Positions 51,626 through 62,354 of a DNA stretch of 64,000 nt are shown one piece after another (the first letter of the stretch is position 1; every line of letters begins with the position of its first letter). Made by a program: the position numbers and the translations under genes. Source of the stretch: Erwinia sp. OLFS4 (lineage in GTDB: Bacteria; Pseudomonadota; Gammaproteobacteria; Enterobacterales; Enterobacteriaceae); contig NZ_MOMB01000050.1 in NCBI RefSeq assembly GCF_002752165.1, forward strand, positions 1 to 64,000. The letters are read 5' to 3'. Below the pieces are notes generated by a model. That model ran no database searches. It worked only from the letters and a program-made list of their open reading frames with translations, and was not told the DNA's origin.

Positions 51626-52711
51626 ATGAGTCAGGTCTTCAATTTTAGCTCCGGCCCGGCAATGCTGCCGGTGGAAGTGTTGCGTCGTGCTGAACAGGAA
51701 CTGTGCAACTGGCAGGGGTCGGGTACATCGGTGATGGAAATCAGTCATCGTAGCAAGGAGTTTATTCAGGTTGCCGAAGAAGCGGAGAAGGATTTTCGCG
51801 ATTTGCTGAAGGTCCCCGCTGATTATAAAGTGTTATTCTGTCACGGCGGGGCCAGAGCCCAGTTCGCCGCGGTGCCACTTAATCTGCTTGGCGACAATTC
51901 GCACGCCGACTATGTCGACGGCGGCTATTGGGCCGCCAGTGCCATCAAGGAAGCGAAAAAATACTGTACACCTAATGTTATTGACGCAAGAACCACCGTT
52001 GACGGTCGCCGCGCTATCCGCCCGATGCGCGAATGGCAGTTAAAAGAGGATGCGGCTTATCTGCATTTTTGTCCCAACGAAACCATTGATGGGATTGCTA
52101 TTGAAGAACAGCCTGATTTTGGCGATAAAGTGGTGGTTGCTGACCTGTCGTCGACGCTGCTTTCCCGTCCGATTGACGTCAGCCGCTACGGCGTTATCTA
52201 TGCCGGGGCGCAAAAAAATATCGGGCCGGCCGGGCTGACGGTGGTAGTGGTGCGCGAAGACCTGCTTGGCAAGGCGCGTCAGGTGCTACCTTCCGTGCTT
52301 GATTATAAGGTGTTAAGCGACAATGATTCCATGTTTAATACCCCGCCGACCTTTGCCTGGTATCTCTCTGGCCTGGTATTTAAGTGGCTGAAAGAGCAGG
52401 GTGGTGTCAACGAACTGGACAAGCGTAATCAGGCAAAAGCCGATTTACTGTATGGTGTTATCGACAACAGCGACTTTTATCGTAATGATGTCGCGCCGGC
52501 AAACCGTTCACGGATGAATGTCCCTTTTCAGCTGGCCGATGCCTCGCTGGACAGCCTGTTTCTGGCGGAATCACTGAAAGCAGGGTTACATGCGCTGAAA
52601 GGTCACCGCGTGGTCGGCGGTATGCGGGCATCTATTTATAATGCGATGCCGCTGGAAGGGGTCAGAGCGCTGACTGATTTTATGACCGACTTTGAACGCC
52701 GCCACGGTTGA
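51626..52711 (+). CDS. serC: phosphoserine aminotransferase
   Basis: SerC is a PLP enzyme that makes 3-phosphoserine for serine synthesis and also serves pyridoxal phosphate synthesis. It is 361 residues (E. coli 362), opening [17 protein letters not shown]. The PLP lysine lies in [13 protein letters not shown] (K near 197). [16 protein letters not shown] and [17 protein letters not shown] are family signatures. GAGG precedes the ATG. It is transcribed with aroA, which follows after 94 bases that contain a hairpin. Confidence 0.97.
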   Translation: MSQVFNFSSGPAMLPVEVLRRAEQELCNWQGSGTSVMEISHRSKEFIQVAEEAEKDFRDLLKVPADYKVLFCHGGARAQFAAVPLNLLGDNSHADYVDGGYWAASAIKEAKKYCTPNVIDARTTVDGRRAIRPMREWQLKEDAAYLHFCPNETIDGIAIEEQPDFGDKVVVADLSSTLLSRPIDVSRYGVIYAGAQKNIGPAGLTVVVVREDLLGKARQVLPSVLDYKVLSDNDSMFNTPPTFAWYLSGLVFKWLKEQGGVNELDKRNQAKADLLYGVIDNSDFYRNDVAPANRSRMNVPFQLADASLDSLFLAESLKAGLHALKGHRVVGGMRASIYNAMPLEGVRALTDFMTDFERRHG

Positions 52712-52747
52712 TTGATAAAACACGTTTAATCGCATTACAAAATGATG

Positions 52748-52784
52748 GCGCTGAAGTATTGCTCCGGCAGCTTCAGCGCTTTTA
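52748..52784 (+). terminator. serC-aroA attenuator hairpin
   Basis: GCGCTGAAG (52748-52756) and CTTCAGCGC (52771-52779) are exact complements, followed by TTTTAT. It lies between serC and aroA. An intercistronic terminator-like hairpin limiting aroA is known in E. coli, so partial termination is likely. Confidence 0.75.
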
Positions 52785-52805
52785 TCGCTGGAGAATAGGT
52801 TTCAC

Positions 52806-54092
52806 ATGCAGGACTCCCTGAAATTACAACCGGTTTCCCGGGTTAATGGTATCGTTAACCTGCCGGGTTCTAAAAGCGTGTCTAATCGCGCCTTGTTACT
52901 GGCAGCGATGGCGTCCGGCACCACGCGACTGACAAATTTGCTCGACAGCGATGATGTGCGTCATATGCTGAACGCCCTGGCCCTGCTGGGTGTGAAATAC
53001 TGGCTTTCTGACGATCGTCGTACCTGTGAAGTGACCGGTATTAACGGCCCGTTACGCAGTGACCGTCCGCAGGCGCTTTTTTTAGGTAATGCCGGAACGG
53101 CAATGCGTCCGCTGGCGGCGGCGCTCTGTCTTGCTGATAACGATCTGCTGTTAACCGGTGAACCGCGTATGAAAGAGCGGCCGATTGGCCATCTGGTTGA
53201 TGCGTTGCGCCAGGGCGGCGCGCGGATTGATTACACTGAACAGGAACATTATCCGCCGCTGCGTCTGCGCGGCGGGTTTAGCGGTGGACAGGTTGTGGTG
53301 GATGGATCGGTTTCCAGCCAGTTTCTCACCGCATTATTAATGACAGCGCCACTGGCGCCGCAGGATACGGTGATAACTATCAAGGGTGAGCTGGTCTCTA
53401 AACCTTATATTGATATTACCCTGCATTTGATGAAAGCCTTTGCCGTTGAGGTTGAAAACCATGATTACCAGGTGTTTCGCATCAAAGGCGGGCAGCGTTA
53501 CCACTCTCCCGGGCACTACCTGGTGGAGGGGGATGCGTCATCGGCGTCCTATTTTCTCGCCGCGGCGGCAATCAAAGGCGGAACGGTAAAAGTGACCGGT
53601 ATTGGTAAAAACAGCGTACAGGGTGATATCCGCTTTGCCGACGTGCTGGAAAAAATGGGCGCAACGATTGAATGGGCCGCCGATTCTATCAGCTGTTCGC
53701 GCGGTGAGTTAAAAGCAATAGACATGGATATGAACCATATCCCCGATGCCGCGATGACTATCGCGACCACCGCGCTGTTTGCTGAGGGCACAACCGTCAT
53801 GCGTAATATCTACAACTGGCGGGTAAAAGAGACTGACCGTCTGGCGGCAATGGCAACCGAATTGCGTAAAGTTGGCGCCGGGGTTGAAGAGGGACATGAC
53901 TATATCAGCATCACACCGCCGCAGAAACTAAAAGAAGCCAGCATTGCCACCTATAATGATCACCGGATGGCAATGTGTTTTTCGCTGGTTGCGTTGTCCG
54001 ATACGCCGGTGACAATCCTTGATCCTGGCTGCACGGCGAAAACCTTCCCTGACTATTTTGACCAGTTTGCCCGCATCAGTCAGTCGCGCTAA
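52806..54092 (+). CDS. aroA: 3-phosphoshikimate 1-carboxyvinyltransferase (EPSP synthase)
   Basis: AroA joins shikimate-3-phosphate and phosphoenolpyruvate in the shikimate pathway and is the target of glyphosate. It is 428 residues (E. coli 427). The N-terminal [16 protein letters not shown] binds substrate phosphate. [15 protein letters not shown] is the glyphosate-sensitive class I motif. [31 protein letters not shown] and [22 protein letters not shown] complete the site (short landmarks only). The protein has two inverse alpha/beta domains. It is second in the serC-aroA operon. Confidence 0.97.
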   Translation: MQDSLKLQPVSRVNGIVNLPGSKSVSNRALLLAAMASGTTRLTNLLDSDDVRHMLNALALLGVKYWLSDDRRTCEVTGINGPLRSDRPQALFLGNAGTAMRPLAAALCLADNDLLLTGEPRMKERPIGHLVDALRQGGARIDYTEQEHYPPLRLRGGFSGGQVVVDGSVSSQFLTALLMTAPLAPQDTVITIKGELVSKPYIDITLHLMKAFAVEVENHDYQVFRIKGGQRYHSPGHYLVEGDASSASYFLAAAAIKGGTVKVTGIGKNSVQGDIRFADVLEKMGATIEWAADSISCSRGELKAIDMDMNHIPDAAMTIATTALFAEGTTVMRNIYNWRVKETDRLAAMATELRKVGAGVEEGHDYISITPPQKLKEASIATYNDHRMAMCFSLVALSDTPVTILDPGCTAKTFPDYFDQFARISQSR

Positions 54093-54099
54093 AACATGA

Positions 54100-54137
54100 C
54101 GTGGCTGGTAGCGTTCGCTGCTGCCACGGCACTTTTT
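54100..54137 (+). terminator. probable terminator of serC-aroA
   Basis: CGTGGC (54100-54105) pairs with GCCACG (54123-54128), with an inner AGCG/CGCT arm. GCACTTTTT follows. It begins eight bases after the aroA stop. Confidence 0.55.
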
Positions 54138-54259
54138 CACAATGTGCCGGCTATTTTATTCTATCATCCCTGCAGGGGTAACTATTCGTCGTATGGCTGC
54201 GTATAATGCACAGCGGTTGCCGCCATAAAAACAGGCTTAACACCGACAGGAGAGAATAA

Positions 54260-54949
54260 ATGACAGCAATAGTCCCGGTGATAACCATTGATGGGCCAGG
54301 TGGTGCAGGGAAGGGAACGCTGTGTAAAGCGATGGCAGCGGCTTTATCCTGGCGTTTACTTGATTCCGGCGCAATTTATCGGGTGCTGGCACTGGCTGCT
54401 TTGCATCATCATATCGATATCACTTCGGAAGAGGCCCTGGTACCGGTAGCGGCGCACCTTGATGTCCGTTTTGATGTTAATCAGGGCGAGACCCGCGTGG
54501 TTCTGGAAGGCGAAGATGTGACGACGGAAATCCGTTCTCAGGAAGTCAGTAATACCGCCTCGAAAGTTGCGGTATTTCCCCGGGTACGTGAAGCGTTGCT
54601 GCGTCGCCAGCGTGCTTTTCGTGATGCGCCGGGTCTGATTGCCGACGGACGGGATATGGGAACGGTGGTTTTTCCTGATGCGCCGGTAAAAATTTTTCTT
54701 GATGCCAGCGCAGAAGAGCGCGCTCGCCGCCGTATGCTACAGTTGCAGCAGAAGGGCTTTAGTGTTAACTTTGAGCGCCTTTTAGCCGAGATAACAGAAC
54801 GCGACGACCGCGATCGTAACCGTGCTGTCGCCCCGTTAGTCCCTGCCACGGATGCATTAGTACTGGATTCTACCAGTATGACGATTGAGCAGGTGATTGA
54901 AAAAGCACTAAATTATGCCCGTGAAAAGCTGGCACTGCCCTCGGCTTAA
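54260..54949 (+). CDS. cmk: cytidylate kinase
   Basis: Cmk phosphorylates CMP and dCMP using ATP. It is 229 residues (E. coli 227). The P-loop is GPGGAGKGT (about 13-21). The CMP site is [12 protein letters not shown]. The substrate-specific insert and [17 protein letters not shown] segment ([16 protein letters not shown]) bind the monophosphate. A lid-region arginine set lies in [14 protein letters not shown]. It is followed by rpsA after 105 bases, the conserved cmk-rpsA pair. Confidence 0.96.
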   Translation: MTAIVPVITIDGPGGAGKGTLCKAMAAALSWRLLDSGAIYRVLALAALHHHIDITSEEALVPVAAHLDVRFDVNQGETRVVLEGEDVTTEIRSQEVSNTASKVAVFPRVREALLRRQRAFRDAPGLIADGRDMGTVVFPDAPVKIFLDASAEERARRRMLQLQQKGFSVNFERLLAEITERDDRDRNRAVAPLVPATDALVLDSTSMTIEQVIEKALNYAREKLALPSA

Positions 54950-55054
54950 ATTTGTAGTACCCCTGCTGACAGGATGTTTGCAGGTATGTGAAACAACCCC
55001 ATCCGACAATGACGTCAGGTGGACGTTAAATTGAAGAATCCTAAGATTATCAAT

Positions 55055-56728
55055 ATGACTGAATCTTTTGCTCAACTCTTTGAAGAGTCCCTGAAAGAAA
55101 TCGAAACCCGTCCGGGTTCCATCGTTCGTGGCGTTGTTGTCTCTATCGACAAAGACGTAGTTCTGGTTGATGCGGGTCTGAAATCTGAATCTGCAATCCC
55201 TGCAGAGCAGTTTAAGAACGCAGCCGGCGAGCTGGAAATCCAGGTTGGTGACGAAGTTGACGTTGCGCTGGACGCAGTAGAAGATGGCTTCGGTGAAACC
55301 CTGCTATCCCGTGAGAAAGCTAAACGTCATGAAGCCTGGATCACGCTGGAAAAAGCATACGAAGACGCTGAAACTGTTACCGGTGTTATCAACGGCAAAG
55401 TTAAAGGTGGCTTCACAGTTGAGCTGAACGGTATTCGTGCGTTCCTGCCGGGTTCTCTGGTAGACGTGCGTCCGGTACGGGATACCCTGCACCTGGAAGG
55501 TAAAGAGCTGGAATTCAAAGTGATCAAGCTCGACCAGAAGCGCAACAACGTTGTGGTATCACGTCGTGCTGTTATCGAATCAGAAAACAGTGCAGAACGC
55601 GATCAGCTGCTGGAAAACCTGCAGGAAGGCATGGAAGTTAAAGGTATCGTTAAGAACCTTACCGACTACGGTGCATTCGTTGATCTGGGCGGCGTCGATG
55701 GCCTGCTGCACATCACCGATATGGCGTGGAAACGCGTTAAGCATCCGAGCGAAATCGTTAACGTGGGCGATGAAATCACTGTTAAAGTGCTGAAATTCGA
55801 CCGCGAGCGTACCCGTGTTTCTCTTGGCCTGAAACAGCTGGGCGAAGATCCGTGGGTTGCTATCGCTAAGCGTTACCCGGAAGGCACCCGCCTGACCGGT
55901 CGCGTAACCAATCTGACTGATTACGGCTGCTTCGTTGAGATCGAAGAAGGCGTGGAAGGACTGGTTCACGTTTCTGAAATGGACTGGACTAACAAAAACA
56001 TTCATCCGTCGAAAGTGGTTAACGTCGGTGATGTGGTTGAAGTCATGGTACTGGATATCGACGAAGAGCGTCGCCGTATCTCTCTGGGCCTCAAGCAGTG
56101 CAAAGCCAATCCATGGCAGCAGTTTGCAGAAACCCACAACAAAGGCGATCGCGTTGAAGGTAAAATCAAGTCAATCACTGACTTTGGTATCTTCATCGGC
56201 CTTGATGGCGGTATCGACGGTCTGGTTCACCTGTCTGACATTTCCTGGAATGCCACTGGCGAAGAAGCGGTGCGCGAGTACAAGAAAGGTGATGAAATCG
56301 CCGCTGTGGTGCTGCAGGTTGATGCCGAACGTGAACGTATCTCCCTTGGTGTTAAGCAGCTGGCAGAAGACCCGTTCAACAATTACATCTCTCTGAATAA
56401 GAAAGGTGCCATTGTTACTGGTAAAGTCACGGCAGTTGACTCGAAAGGTGCTACAGTTGAATTAGCTGACGGCGTGGAAGGTTATCTGCGTGCTTCTGAA
56501 GCTTCACGCGATCGCATTGAAGATGCAACTCAGGTGCTGAACGTGGGTGATGAAGTTGAAGCCAAATTTACAGGCGTCGACCGCAAAAACCGTGTTGTCA
56601 GCCTGTCAGTTCGTGCGAAAGACGAAGCTGATGAGAAAGATGCCATTGCCACTGTGAACAATAAGCCGGAAGAGGGTAACTTCTCTAACGCAATGGCTGA
56701 AGCGTTCAAAGCAGCGAAAGGCGAGTAA
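55055..56728 (+). CDS. rpsA: 30S ribosomal protein S1
   Basis: S1 is the large mRNA-binding protein of the small subunit, needed for initiation on structured or weak ribosome sites. From the ATG at 55055 it is 557 residues, the E. coli length, opening [13 protein letters not shown]. Six tandem S1 (OB-fold) repeats are visible. Repeats 3-6 carry GxVTxxxDYGxFVxxxxGVEGLVHxSE patterns, e.g. [16 protein letters not shown]. No Shine-Dalgarno precedes the ATG, which is normal for rpsA because its leader is recognised and repressed by S1 itself. Codon use is strongly biased, as in highly expressed genes. Confidence 0.98.
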   Translation: MTESFAQLFEESLKEIETRPGSIVRGVVVSIDKDVVLVDAGLKSESAIPAEQFKNAAGELEIQVGDEVDVALDAVEDGFGETLLSREKAKRHEAWITLEKAYEDAETVTGVINGKVKGGFTVELNGIRAFLPGSLVDVRPVRDTLHLEGKELEFKVIKLDQKRNNVVVSRRAVIESENSAERDQLLENLQEGMEVKGIVKNLTDYGAFVDLGGVDGLLHITDMAWKRVKHPSEIVNVGDEITVKVLKFDRERTRVSLGLKQLGEDPWVAIAKRYPEGTRLTGRVTNLTDYGCFVEIEEGVEGLVHVSEMDWTNKNIHPSKVVNVGDVVEVMVLDIDEERRRISLGLKQCKANPWQQFAETHNKGDRVEGKIKSITDFGIFIGLDGGIDGLVHLSDISWNATGEEAVREYKKGDEIAAVVLQVDAERERISLGVKQLAEDPFNNYISLNKKGAIVTGKVTAVDSKGATVELADGVEGYLRASEASRDRIEDATQVLNVGDEVEAKFTGVDRKNRVVSLSVRAKDEADEKDAIATVNNKPEEGNFSNAMAEAFKAAKGE

Positions 56729-56819
56729 TATCATTATCCTGCAGGGCGGCGCCAGTGTGTCGCTCTGACGGGATAGATAATTGCTACACTCTATGCTCAA
56801 GGAATTAACCGGAGGATTT

Positions 56820-57104
56820 ATGACCAAGTCAGAACTGATTGAAAGACTTGCAGGCCAGCAAACTCATATTCCGGCGAAAGTCGTTGAGGATGCGGTTAAA
56901 GAAATGCTCGAACATATGGCAACAACGTTGTCACAAGGTGAACGCATTGAAATCCGCGGCTTTGGTAGTTTCTCTTTGCATTACCGTGCTCCCCGTACCG
57001 GACGTAATCCTAAAACGGGTGACAAAGTGGATCTGGAAGGTAAATACGTTCCCCATTTTAAACCGGGCAAAGAGCTACGCGATCGGGCAAATATCTACGG
57101 TTAA
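56820..57104 (+). CDS. ihfB: integration host factor beta subunit
   Basis: IhfB pairs with IhfA to form IHF, a sequence-specific DNA-bending protein of the HU family. From the ATG at 56820, preceded by a GGAGG ribosome site, it is 94 residues, as in E. coli. The DNA-intercalating arm is [29 protein letters not shown] and [13 protein letters not shown] are family signatures. It lies 91 bases after rpsA and ends at a strong terminator. Confidence 0.97.
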   Translation: MTKSELIERLAGQQTHIPAKVVEDAVKEMLEHMATTLSQGERIEIRGFGSFSLHYRAPRTGRNPKTGDKVDLEGKYVPHFKPGKELRDRANIYG

Positions 57105-57117
57105 TTCACCGACTGGC

Positions 57118-57148
57118 AAAAAACGACACTACGGTGTCGTTTTTTTTT
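57118..57148 (+). terminator. intrinsic terminator of ihfB
   Basis: AAACGACAC (57121-57129) and GTGTCGTTT (57134-57142) form a perfect stem around TACG, followed by TTTTTT. It lies about 15 bases after the ihfB stop. Confidence 0.92.
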
Positions 57149-57280
57149 GCCTTGCGTAACGGGCGTGAAATTTCAGTTATGCGTTAAAAATTTTACGTAG
57201 CGACACGCATCACGGCAGTATGGCCGGCGAAGCATAACGGCTGGCAAGGCATACTTTTCTTCTGACTGAAGGGGAAAAGT

Positions 57281-59548
57281 ATGGTGGTTAACTTAACTCA
57301 GCTGGCGCTAATAACCGTTCTGGCAACCCTGCCGCTGGCCTTCCTGCCGGCGCTGCCGGCAACGTCTATCCTCGGGCTGACCGCCTGTTGTGGCGTTTTA
57401 CTGCTGCGCCTGCCTTGGCGCGGGATGTGGTATGGCGGTCTGCTGCTGCTACTGTTTAGCTGGTCTGCCTGGCAGGGGCAACGCCTGTTAACACAAATGA
57501 ATAACCTCAGCTGTGGCAACGTGGAAGCCCAGGTCACGGTAACCGAGGTACAGCCCGATAAACACCGTATTCAGATCCGTCTCGATCGGATTAATCATCA
57601 GCCGCAGTTCCCGCCGTTACGGGCGATAATTTACCCCCGCGGCAGCCAGATGACGCAATTTTGCAGCGGGCAGCGTTGGCAGATGACCCTGACACTGCGG
57701 CCGGTACACGGCTGGCTTAATGAAGGCGGCTTCGACAGTCAGCGCTATCGTCTGGCAAACGGTAACCCGCTACAGGGACGGATAATTAGCGCCGGGGCTT
57801 TACAGCGCCACTGTGGTTATCGGGCAAGGTTAATCCGGCTGGCGCAGCAGCATACGCAAAACAGGCACTGGGGGGGCATTCTCAATGCGTTGACGTTCGG
57901 CGACCGCAGCGGGATTGACCGTGCAACTAACCAGCTGCTGCGCGAGACCGGCATTATGCATCTGATAGCCATTTCAGGTCTGCACATCAGCTTTGCCGCG
58001 GCGGCCGGCTGGCTGCTGGGACGGCGCTTACAATTTTTTCTGCCGACGGCCCGCATTGACTTCAAAATGCCGTTACTGGTGGGGATGAGCGTGGCCATGG
58101 CTTATTGCTGGCTGGCGGGCACTAATCCACCGGTTATGCGCGCTATTCTGGCGCTGCTGAGCTGGAACCTGTTGCGTCTGGCCGGCTGGCACTGCCGTAG
58201 CGTTCAGGTCTGGCTGTTGTGTCTTGCCCTGCTGTTATTCACCGACCCGATAAGCATCCTTTCTGACAGCCTGATTCTTTCCATTGTGGCGGTGGGCGGG
58301 ATTTTACTCTGGTATCGCCTGGCACCGCTGCCCGGCTGGATCCCACGTAAATGGTACTGGGGCTGGTTACATCTTTTGCATTTACAGCTGGGAATATTGC
58401 TGCTGATGTTGCCGGTACAGGCGATGATGTTCCATGGCTTTAGTCTCAGCGCGCTGTTTGCCAACCTGTGGGCGGTGCCGGTGGTGTCGATGGTGTCAGT
58501 ACCGCTGAGTCTGCTGGCGGTATGCTGTTCCCCGTGTTATCTACTGGCTGCGTGTTTCTGGTGGCTGGCTGATCAGAGTCTGATGATTGTGTTCTGGCCT
58601 TTACAGCGGCTGCCCAGCGGCTGGTTTACCTTATCTGAAACGCAATGCTGGTTAAGTAGCGGGATATGGCTGGTGCTGGCTGCATGGCGTTTTGCTCTCT
58701 GGCGCGGCCATCTTGCCAGTCTGCTGGCGTTGATGATGGCTGTCTGGCTATGGCGCATGTATCCACCGCAGCCGCAGTGGCGCGTGGATATGCTGGATGT
58801 CGGGCACGGGCTTGCCCTGGTGATTTCGCGTGGTCAGCGGGCGGTGATTTATGATACCGGCAAACGCTGGCCTGGTGGGGACATGGGGCGAAGTGTCATT
58901 ATTCCCTGGATGCAGTGGCATCATCTGCGGCCGGATCAAATTATCCTGAGCCATGGCGATCTTGACCATATCGGCGGGCTGGCCAGCCTGCTTGCACACT
59001 GGCCACAAACAGCGGTACGCAGTCATTTTGGTCCGGCTGACCGTCTGCCTTGTGAACGCGGTAATCACTGGCGCTGGCATGGGCTGACATTCAGCGTACT
59101 CTGGCCGCTGAAAGAGGATAAGGGAAAAGATAACAATCATTCCTGTGTTATCCGTATCAGTGACGGCCGCTGGCGGGTACTGCTGACCGGTGATCTGGAA
59201 TCGCGCGCAGAGTACCGGATTCTTGGACTGGACAGAACAGCATTGCGGGCCACCGTACTGCAGGTTGGTCATCACGGTAGCCGCAGCTCCTCTTCATGGC
59301 CGTGGCTGCGCAGCATTGCAGGTCAGGCCGCGCTGGCTTCAACATCCCGTTATAACCCCTGGCGCTTGCCGGCAAGCGTGATAATAAAACGCTTTCGTGA
59401 CAACCATTATCACTGGTGGGATACCGCTAAATCCGGTCAGATAAGCGTTAAATTTTATCGCAACCGATGGGCAATCGACGGGTTCAGGGAACAAATAATG
59501 CCCAGATGGTATCATCAGTGGTTTGGCGTGCCGCGCGATTCCAGGTAG
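57281..59548 (+). CDS. ycaI: ComEC/Rec2-family DNA-uptake channel protein YcaI
   Basis: ComEC homologues form the inner-membrane channel for single-stranded DNA in natural competence. YcaI is the enterobacterial member, linked to DNA uptake as a nutrient source. It is 755 residues (E. coli 754). An N-terminal OB-like domain is followed by the Competence domain with about ten helices, starting HLIAISGLHISFAAA (around 227-241). The C-terminal metallo-beta-lactamase-like domain contains LSHGDLDHIGG (about 555-565). The tail MPRWYHQWFGVP matches E. coli. msbA follows after 35 bases. Confidence 0.94.
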   Translation: MVVNLTQLALITVLATLPLAFLPALPATSILGLTACCGVLLLRLPWRGMWYGGLLLLLFSWSAWQGQRLLTQMNNLSCGNVEAQVTVTEVQPDKHRIQIRLDRINHQPQFPPLRAIIYPRGSQMTQFCSGQRWQMTLTLRPVHGWLNEGGFDSQRYRLANGNPLQGRIISAGALQRHCGYRARLIRLAQQHTQNRHWGGILNALTFGDRSGIDRATNQLLRETGIMHLIAISGLHISFAAAAGWLLGRRLQFFLPTARIDFKMPLLVGMSVAMAYCWLAGTNPPVMRAILALLSWNLLRLAGWHCRSVQVWLLCLALLLFTDPISILSDSLILSIVAVGGILLWYRLAPLPGWIPRKWYWGWLHLLHLQLGILLLMLPVQAMMFHGFSLSALFANLWAVPVVSMVSVPLSLLAVCCSPCYLLAACFWWLADQSLMIVFWPLQRLPSGWFTLSETQCWLSSGIWLVLAAWRFALWRGHLASLLALMMAVWLWRMYPPQPQWRVDMLDVGHGLALVISRGQRAVIYDTGKRWPGGDMGRSVIIPWMQWHHLRPDQIILSHGDLDHIGGLASLLAHWPQTAVRSHFGPADRLPCERGNHWRWHGLTFSVLWPLKEDKGKDNNHSCVIRISDGRWRVLLTGDLESRAEYRILGLDRTALRATVLQVGHHGSRSSSSWPWLRSIAGQAALASTSRYNPWRLPASVIIKRFRDNHYHWWDTAKSGQISVKFYRNRWAIDGFREQIMPRWYHQWFGVPRDSR

Positions 59549-59583
59549 AATGAGCGGCTGTTTTCAGATAAAGCGGTTAAATA

Positions 59584-61332
59584 ATGCATCCGGATAAAGA
59601 CCTTACCACCTGGCAGACCTTCCGCCGGCTATGGCCAATGATCGCGCCATACAAAACCGGGCTGATCGTTTCAGCCATTGCTCTGGTGATCAACGCCGCA
59701 GGCGATGCGCTGTTGTTATCATTACTTAAACCATTGCTCGACAAAGGTTTTGGTAAAGCAAATAACACGGTTCTGATGTGGATGCCGCTGGTTGTGATTG
59801 GCCTGATGCTGATGCGCGGGATTACCAGTTATATTTCCAGTTATTGCCTGTCGTGGGTATCGGGTAACGTGGTAATGACCATGCGTCGCCGCCTGTTTGG
59901 CCATATGATGAGTATGCCGGTCTCCTTTTTCGATCAGCAGTCCACCGGTACGCTGCTTTCACGCATTACCTATGATTCAGAGCAGGTCGCTTCCTCCTCC
60001 TCAGGGACCCTGGTCACCGTGGTACGGGAAGGCACTTCGATTATTGGCCTGTTTATTATGATGTTTTATTACAGCTGGCAGCTGTCGCTGATTCTGATTC
60101 TGCTGGCACCGGTGGTGTCGCTGGCCATTCGGTTCGTTTCCCGACGTTTCCGTGACATCAGTAAAAATATGCAAAACACCATGGGGCAGGTAACCACCAG
60201 CGCTGAACAGATGCTGAAAGGGCATAAAGAGGTGCTGATCTTTGGCGGCCAGGATGTGGAAAATCGTCGTTTTGAGAAAGTCAGCAATCGCATGCGTCAG
60301 CAGGGCATGAAACTGGTTTCTGCCTCGTCAATTTCCGATCCGATTATTCAGCTTATTGCCTCCCTGGCGCTGGCTTTTGTTCTTTATGCTGCCAGCTTCC
60401 CTGCGGTAATGGAAACCCTGACGCCGGGCACCATCACCGTGGTGTTTGCCTCCATGCTGGCGCTGATGCGACCGCTGAAATCATTGACCAACGTTAATGC
60501 CCAGTTTCAGCGTGGGATGGCGGCCTGTCAGACGCTGTTTGCCATTCTTGACGGTGAACAGGAAGTGGACAGCGGACAGCGCGTGATTGAGCGTGCCCAG
60601 GGTGACGTTGAGTTTAAAAACGTCACTTTCACTTATCCGGGACGTGATGCTCCGGCTTTGCATAACATCAGCCTTAACATACCCAAAGGCAAAACCCTGG
60701 CGCTGGTGGGCCGCTCCGGATCGGGTAAATCCACTATTGCCAGCCTGCTGACGCGTTTTTATGATATCCAGCAAGGGGAAATTTTAATCGATGGTCACGA
60801 TCTGCGTGAATATACCCTTGGATCGCTGCGTAATCAGGTAGCGCTGGTATCGCAAAATGTCCATCTGTTCAATGATACCATTGCCAACAATATTGCTTAC
60901 GCACGTGAAGAACAATACAGCCGTGAGCAGATTGAGCGCGCTGCCCGCATGGCTTATGCCATGGATTTTATCGGCAAAATGGATAACGGGCTGGATACGG
61001 TGATTGGTGAGAACGGCGTGCTGTTGTCCGGCGGACAGCGCCAGCGTATTGCTATTGCCCGTGCGCTGCTGCGTGACTGTCCGATTCTGATTCTTGATGA
61101 AGCTACCTCGGCGCTGGATACCGAATCTGAACGTGCCATTCAGGCCGCGCTGGAGGAATTACAGAAAAACCGCACCGCGCTGGTCATTGCCCACCGTCTG
61201 TCCACCATCGAAAAAGCCGATCAGATTGCGGTGATTGAAGACGGGCGGATTGTTGAGCAGGGTACGCATAGCGTGCTGCTGAGCAACAATGGCATTTATG
61301 CGCAGCTGCATAAGATGCAGTTTGGTCAATGA
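59584..61332 (+). CDS. msbA: lipid A flippase / ABC exporter MsbA
   Basis: MsbA is an essential homodimeric exporter that flips core-lipid A across the inner membrane. It is 582 residues, as in E. coli. Six membrane helices (about 20-310) precede the ATPase domain with Walker [10 protein letters not shown] (about 375-383), Q-loop [12 protein letters not shown], signature LLSGGQRQR and Walker [13 protein letters not shown]. The start of lpxK overlaps its stop (ATGA), so flippase and kinase are translationally coupled. Confidence 0.97.
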   Translation: MHPDKDLTTWQTFRRLWPMIAPYKTGLIVSAIALVINAAGDALLLSLLKPLLDKGFGKANNTVLMWMPLVVIGLMLMRGITSYISSYCLSWVSGNVVMTMRRRLFGHMMSMPVSFFDQQSTGTLLSRITYDSEQVASSSSGTLVTVVREGTSIIGLFIMMFYYSWQLSLILILLAPVVSLAIRFVSRRFRDISKNMQNTMGQVTTSAEQMLKGHKEVLIFGGQDVENRRFEKVSNRMRQQGMKLVSASSISDPIIQLIASLALAFVLYAASFPAVMETLTPGTITVVFASMLALMRPLKSLTNVNAQFQRGMAACQTLFAILDGEQEVDSGQRVIERAQGDVEFKNVTFTYPGRDAPALHNISLNIPKGKTLALVGRSGSGKSTIASLLTRFYDIQQGEILIDGHDLREYTLGSLRNQVALVSQNVHLFNDTIANNIAYAREEQYSREQIERAARMAYAMDFIGKMDNGLDTVIGENGVLLSGGQRQRIAIARALLRDCPILILDEATSALDTESERAIQAALEELQKNRTALVIAHRLSTIEKADQIAVIEDGRIVEQGTHSVLLSNNGIYAQLHKMQFGQ

Positions 61333-62309
61333 TAGCGCGTATCTGGAGTGGTCAGTCTCCACTCTGGCTGCTGTTGTGGCCGCTTAGCCTGCTTTATGGC
61401 CTGATCAGTCATTGCATTCGCCTGAGTTATCAGTGCGGTTGGCGAAAGGCGTGGCGCGCCCCCGTTCCGGTGGTGGTGGTGGGCAACCTGACCGCCGGCG
61501 GTAACGGTAAAACGCCGCTGGTTATCTGGCTGGTAAAACGGCTTCAGCAGGCAGGATTGCGGGTAGGCGTGGTTTCCCGGGGGTACGGAGGCCGATCGGC
61601 ACATTATCCCCTGTTGCTGGATGCGGCCAGCACGCCGTTTCAGGTCGGTGACGAACCGGTGCTGATATGGCAACGTACCGGCGCAGCGGTCGCGGTGGCT
61701 CCCCGACGGCGTGATGCGGTTTGTGCCCTGCTGGCGGCAGGCAACATTGATATCATTATTTCCGATGATGGCTTGCAGCATTACGCGCTGGCGCGTGATT
61801 ACGAGCTGGTGGTTATTGACGGCGAACGGCGGTTTGGTAACGGCTGGTGGCTGCCCGCCGGACCAATGCGTGAACGTGCGTCACGCCTGAAGCAGGTCAA
61901 CGCGCGGGTGGTTAACGGTGGACAGGCGGCGGCGGATGAAATTGCTATGCAGCTTACCGCCGGTCTTGCGGTTAATCTGCTGTCAGGTGAACAACGGCCA
62001 GCGGCACAGTTGCACAATGTGGTGGCGATGGCAGGTATTGGTCATCCGCCGCGATTTTTTGCCACGCTGCGCCAGCTGGGCGTCACGCCGCGGCGTGAAG
62101 TTGCCTTTGCCGATCATCAGCATTACGTGCTGAGTCAGCTTGCTCCGCTGGCCCGCGCGGATGAAACGCTGATAATGACGGAAAAAGATGCGGTAAAAGT
62201 GCGCGCCTTTGCTGAAAAAAACTGGTGGTATCTGCCGGTTGAGGCACAACTGGACCTGCAGGGTCACGATTTAACTGGCGAAATTCTCCGGCTGTGCCAG
62301 TCTGATTAA
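61329..62309 (+). CDS. lpxK: tetraacyldisaccharide 4'-kinase
   Basis: LpxK phosphorylates the 4' position of the lipid A disaccharide, the sixth step of the Raetz pathway, at the inner membrane. It is 326 residues (E. coli 328). A short N-terminal hydrophobic helix precedes the unusual P-loop [13 protein letters not shown] (51-63). Later [14 protein letters not shown] and [24 protein letters not shown] carry the catalytic D and DDGLQH region. Its ATG overlaps the msbA stop. ycaQ starts 45 bases downstream. Confidence 0.96.
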   Translation: MIARIWSGQSPLWLLLWPLSLLYGLISHCIRLSYQCGWRKAWRAPVPVVVVGNLTAGGNGKTPLVIWLVKRLQQAGLRVGVVSRGYGGRSAHYPLLLDAASTPFQVGDEPVLIWQRTGAAVAVAPRRRDAVCALLAAGNIDIIISDDGLQHYALARDYELVVIDGERRFGNGWWLPAGPMRERASRLKQVNARVVNGGQAAADEIAMQLTAGLAVNLLSGEQRPAAQLHNVVAMAGIGHPPRFFATLRQLGVTPRREVAFADHQHYVLSQLAPLARADETLIMTEKDAVKVRAFAEKNWWYLPVEAQLDLQGHDLTGEILRLCQSD

Positions 62310-62354
62310 ATCTCTCCTGCGCACCGTGTTCGCGCATCGCAACAGGATGGCAGC

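Noticed and set aside
55580..56137. 185-codon minus-strand frame inside rpsA
   Set aside because: Antisense of the repeated S1 domains with biased codons; no independent evidence.
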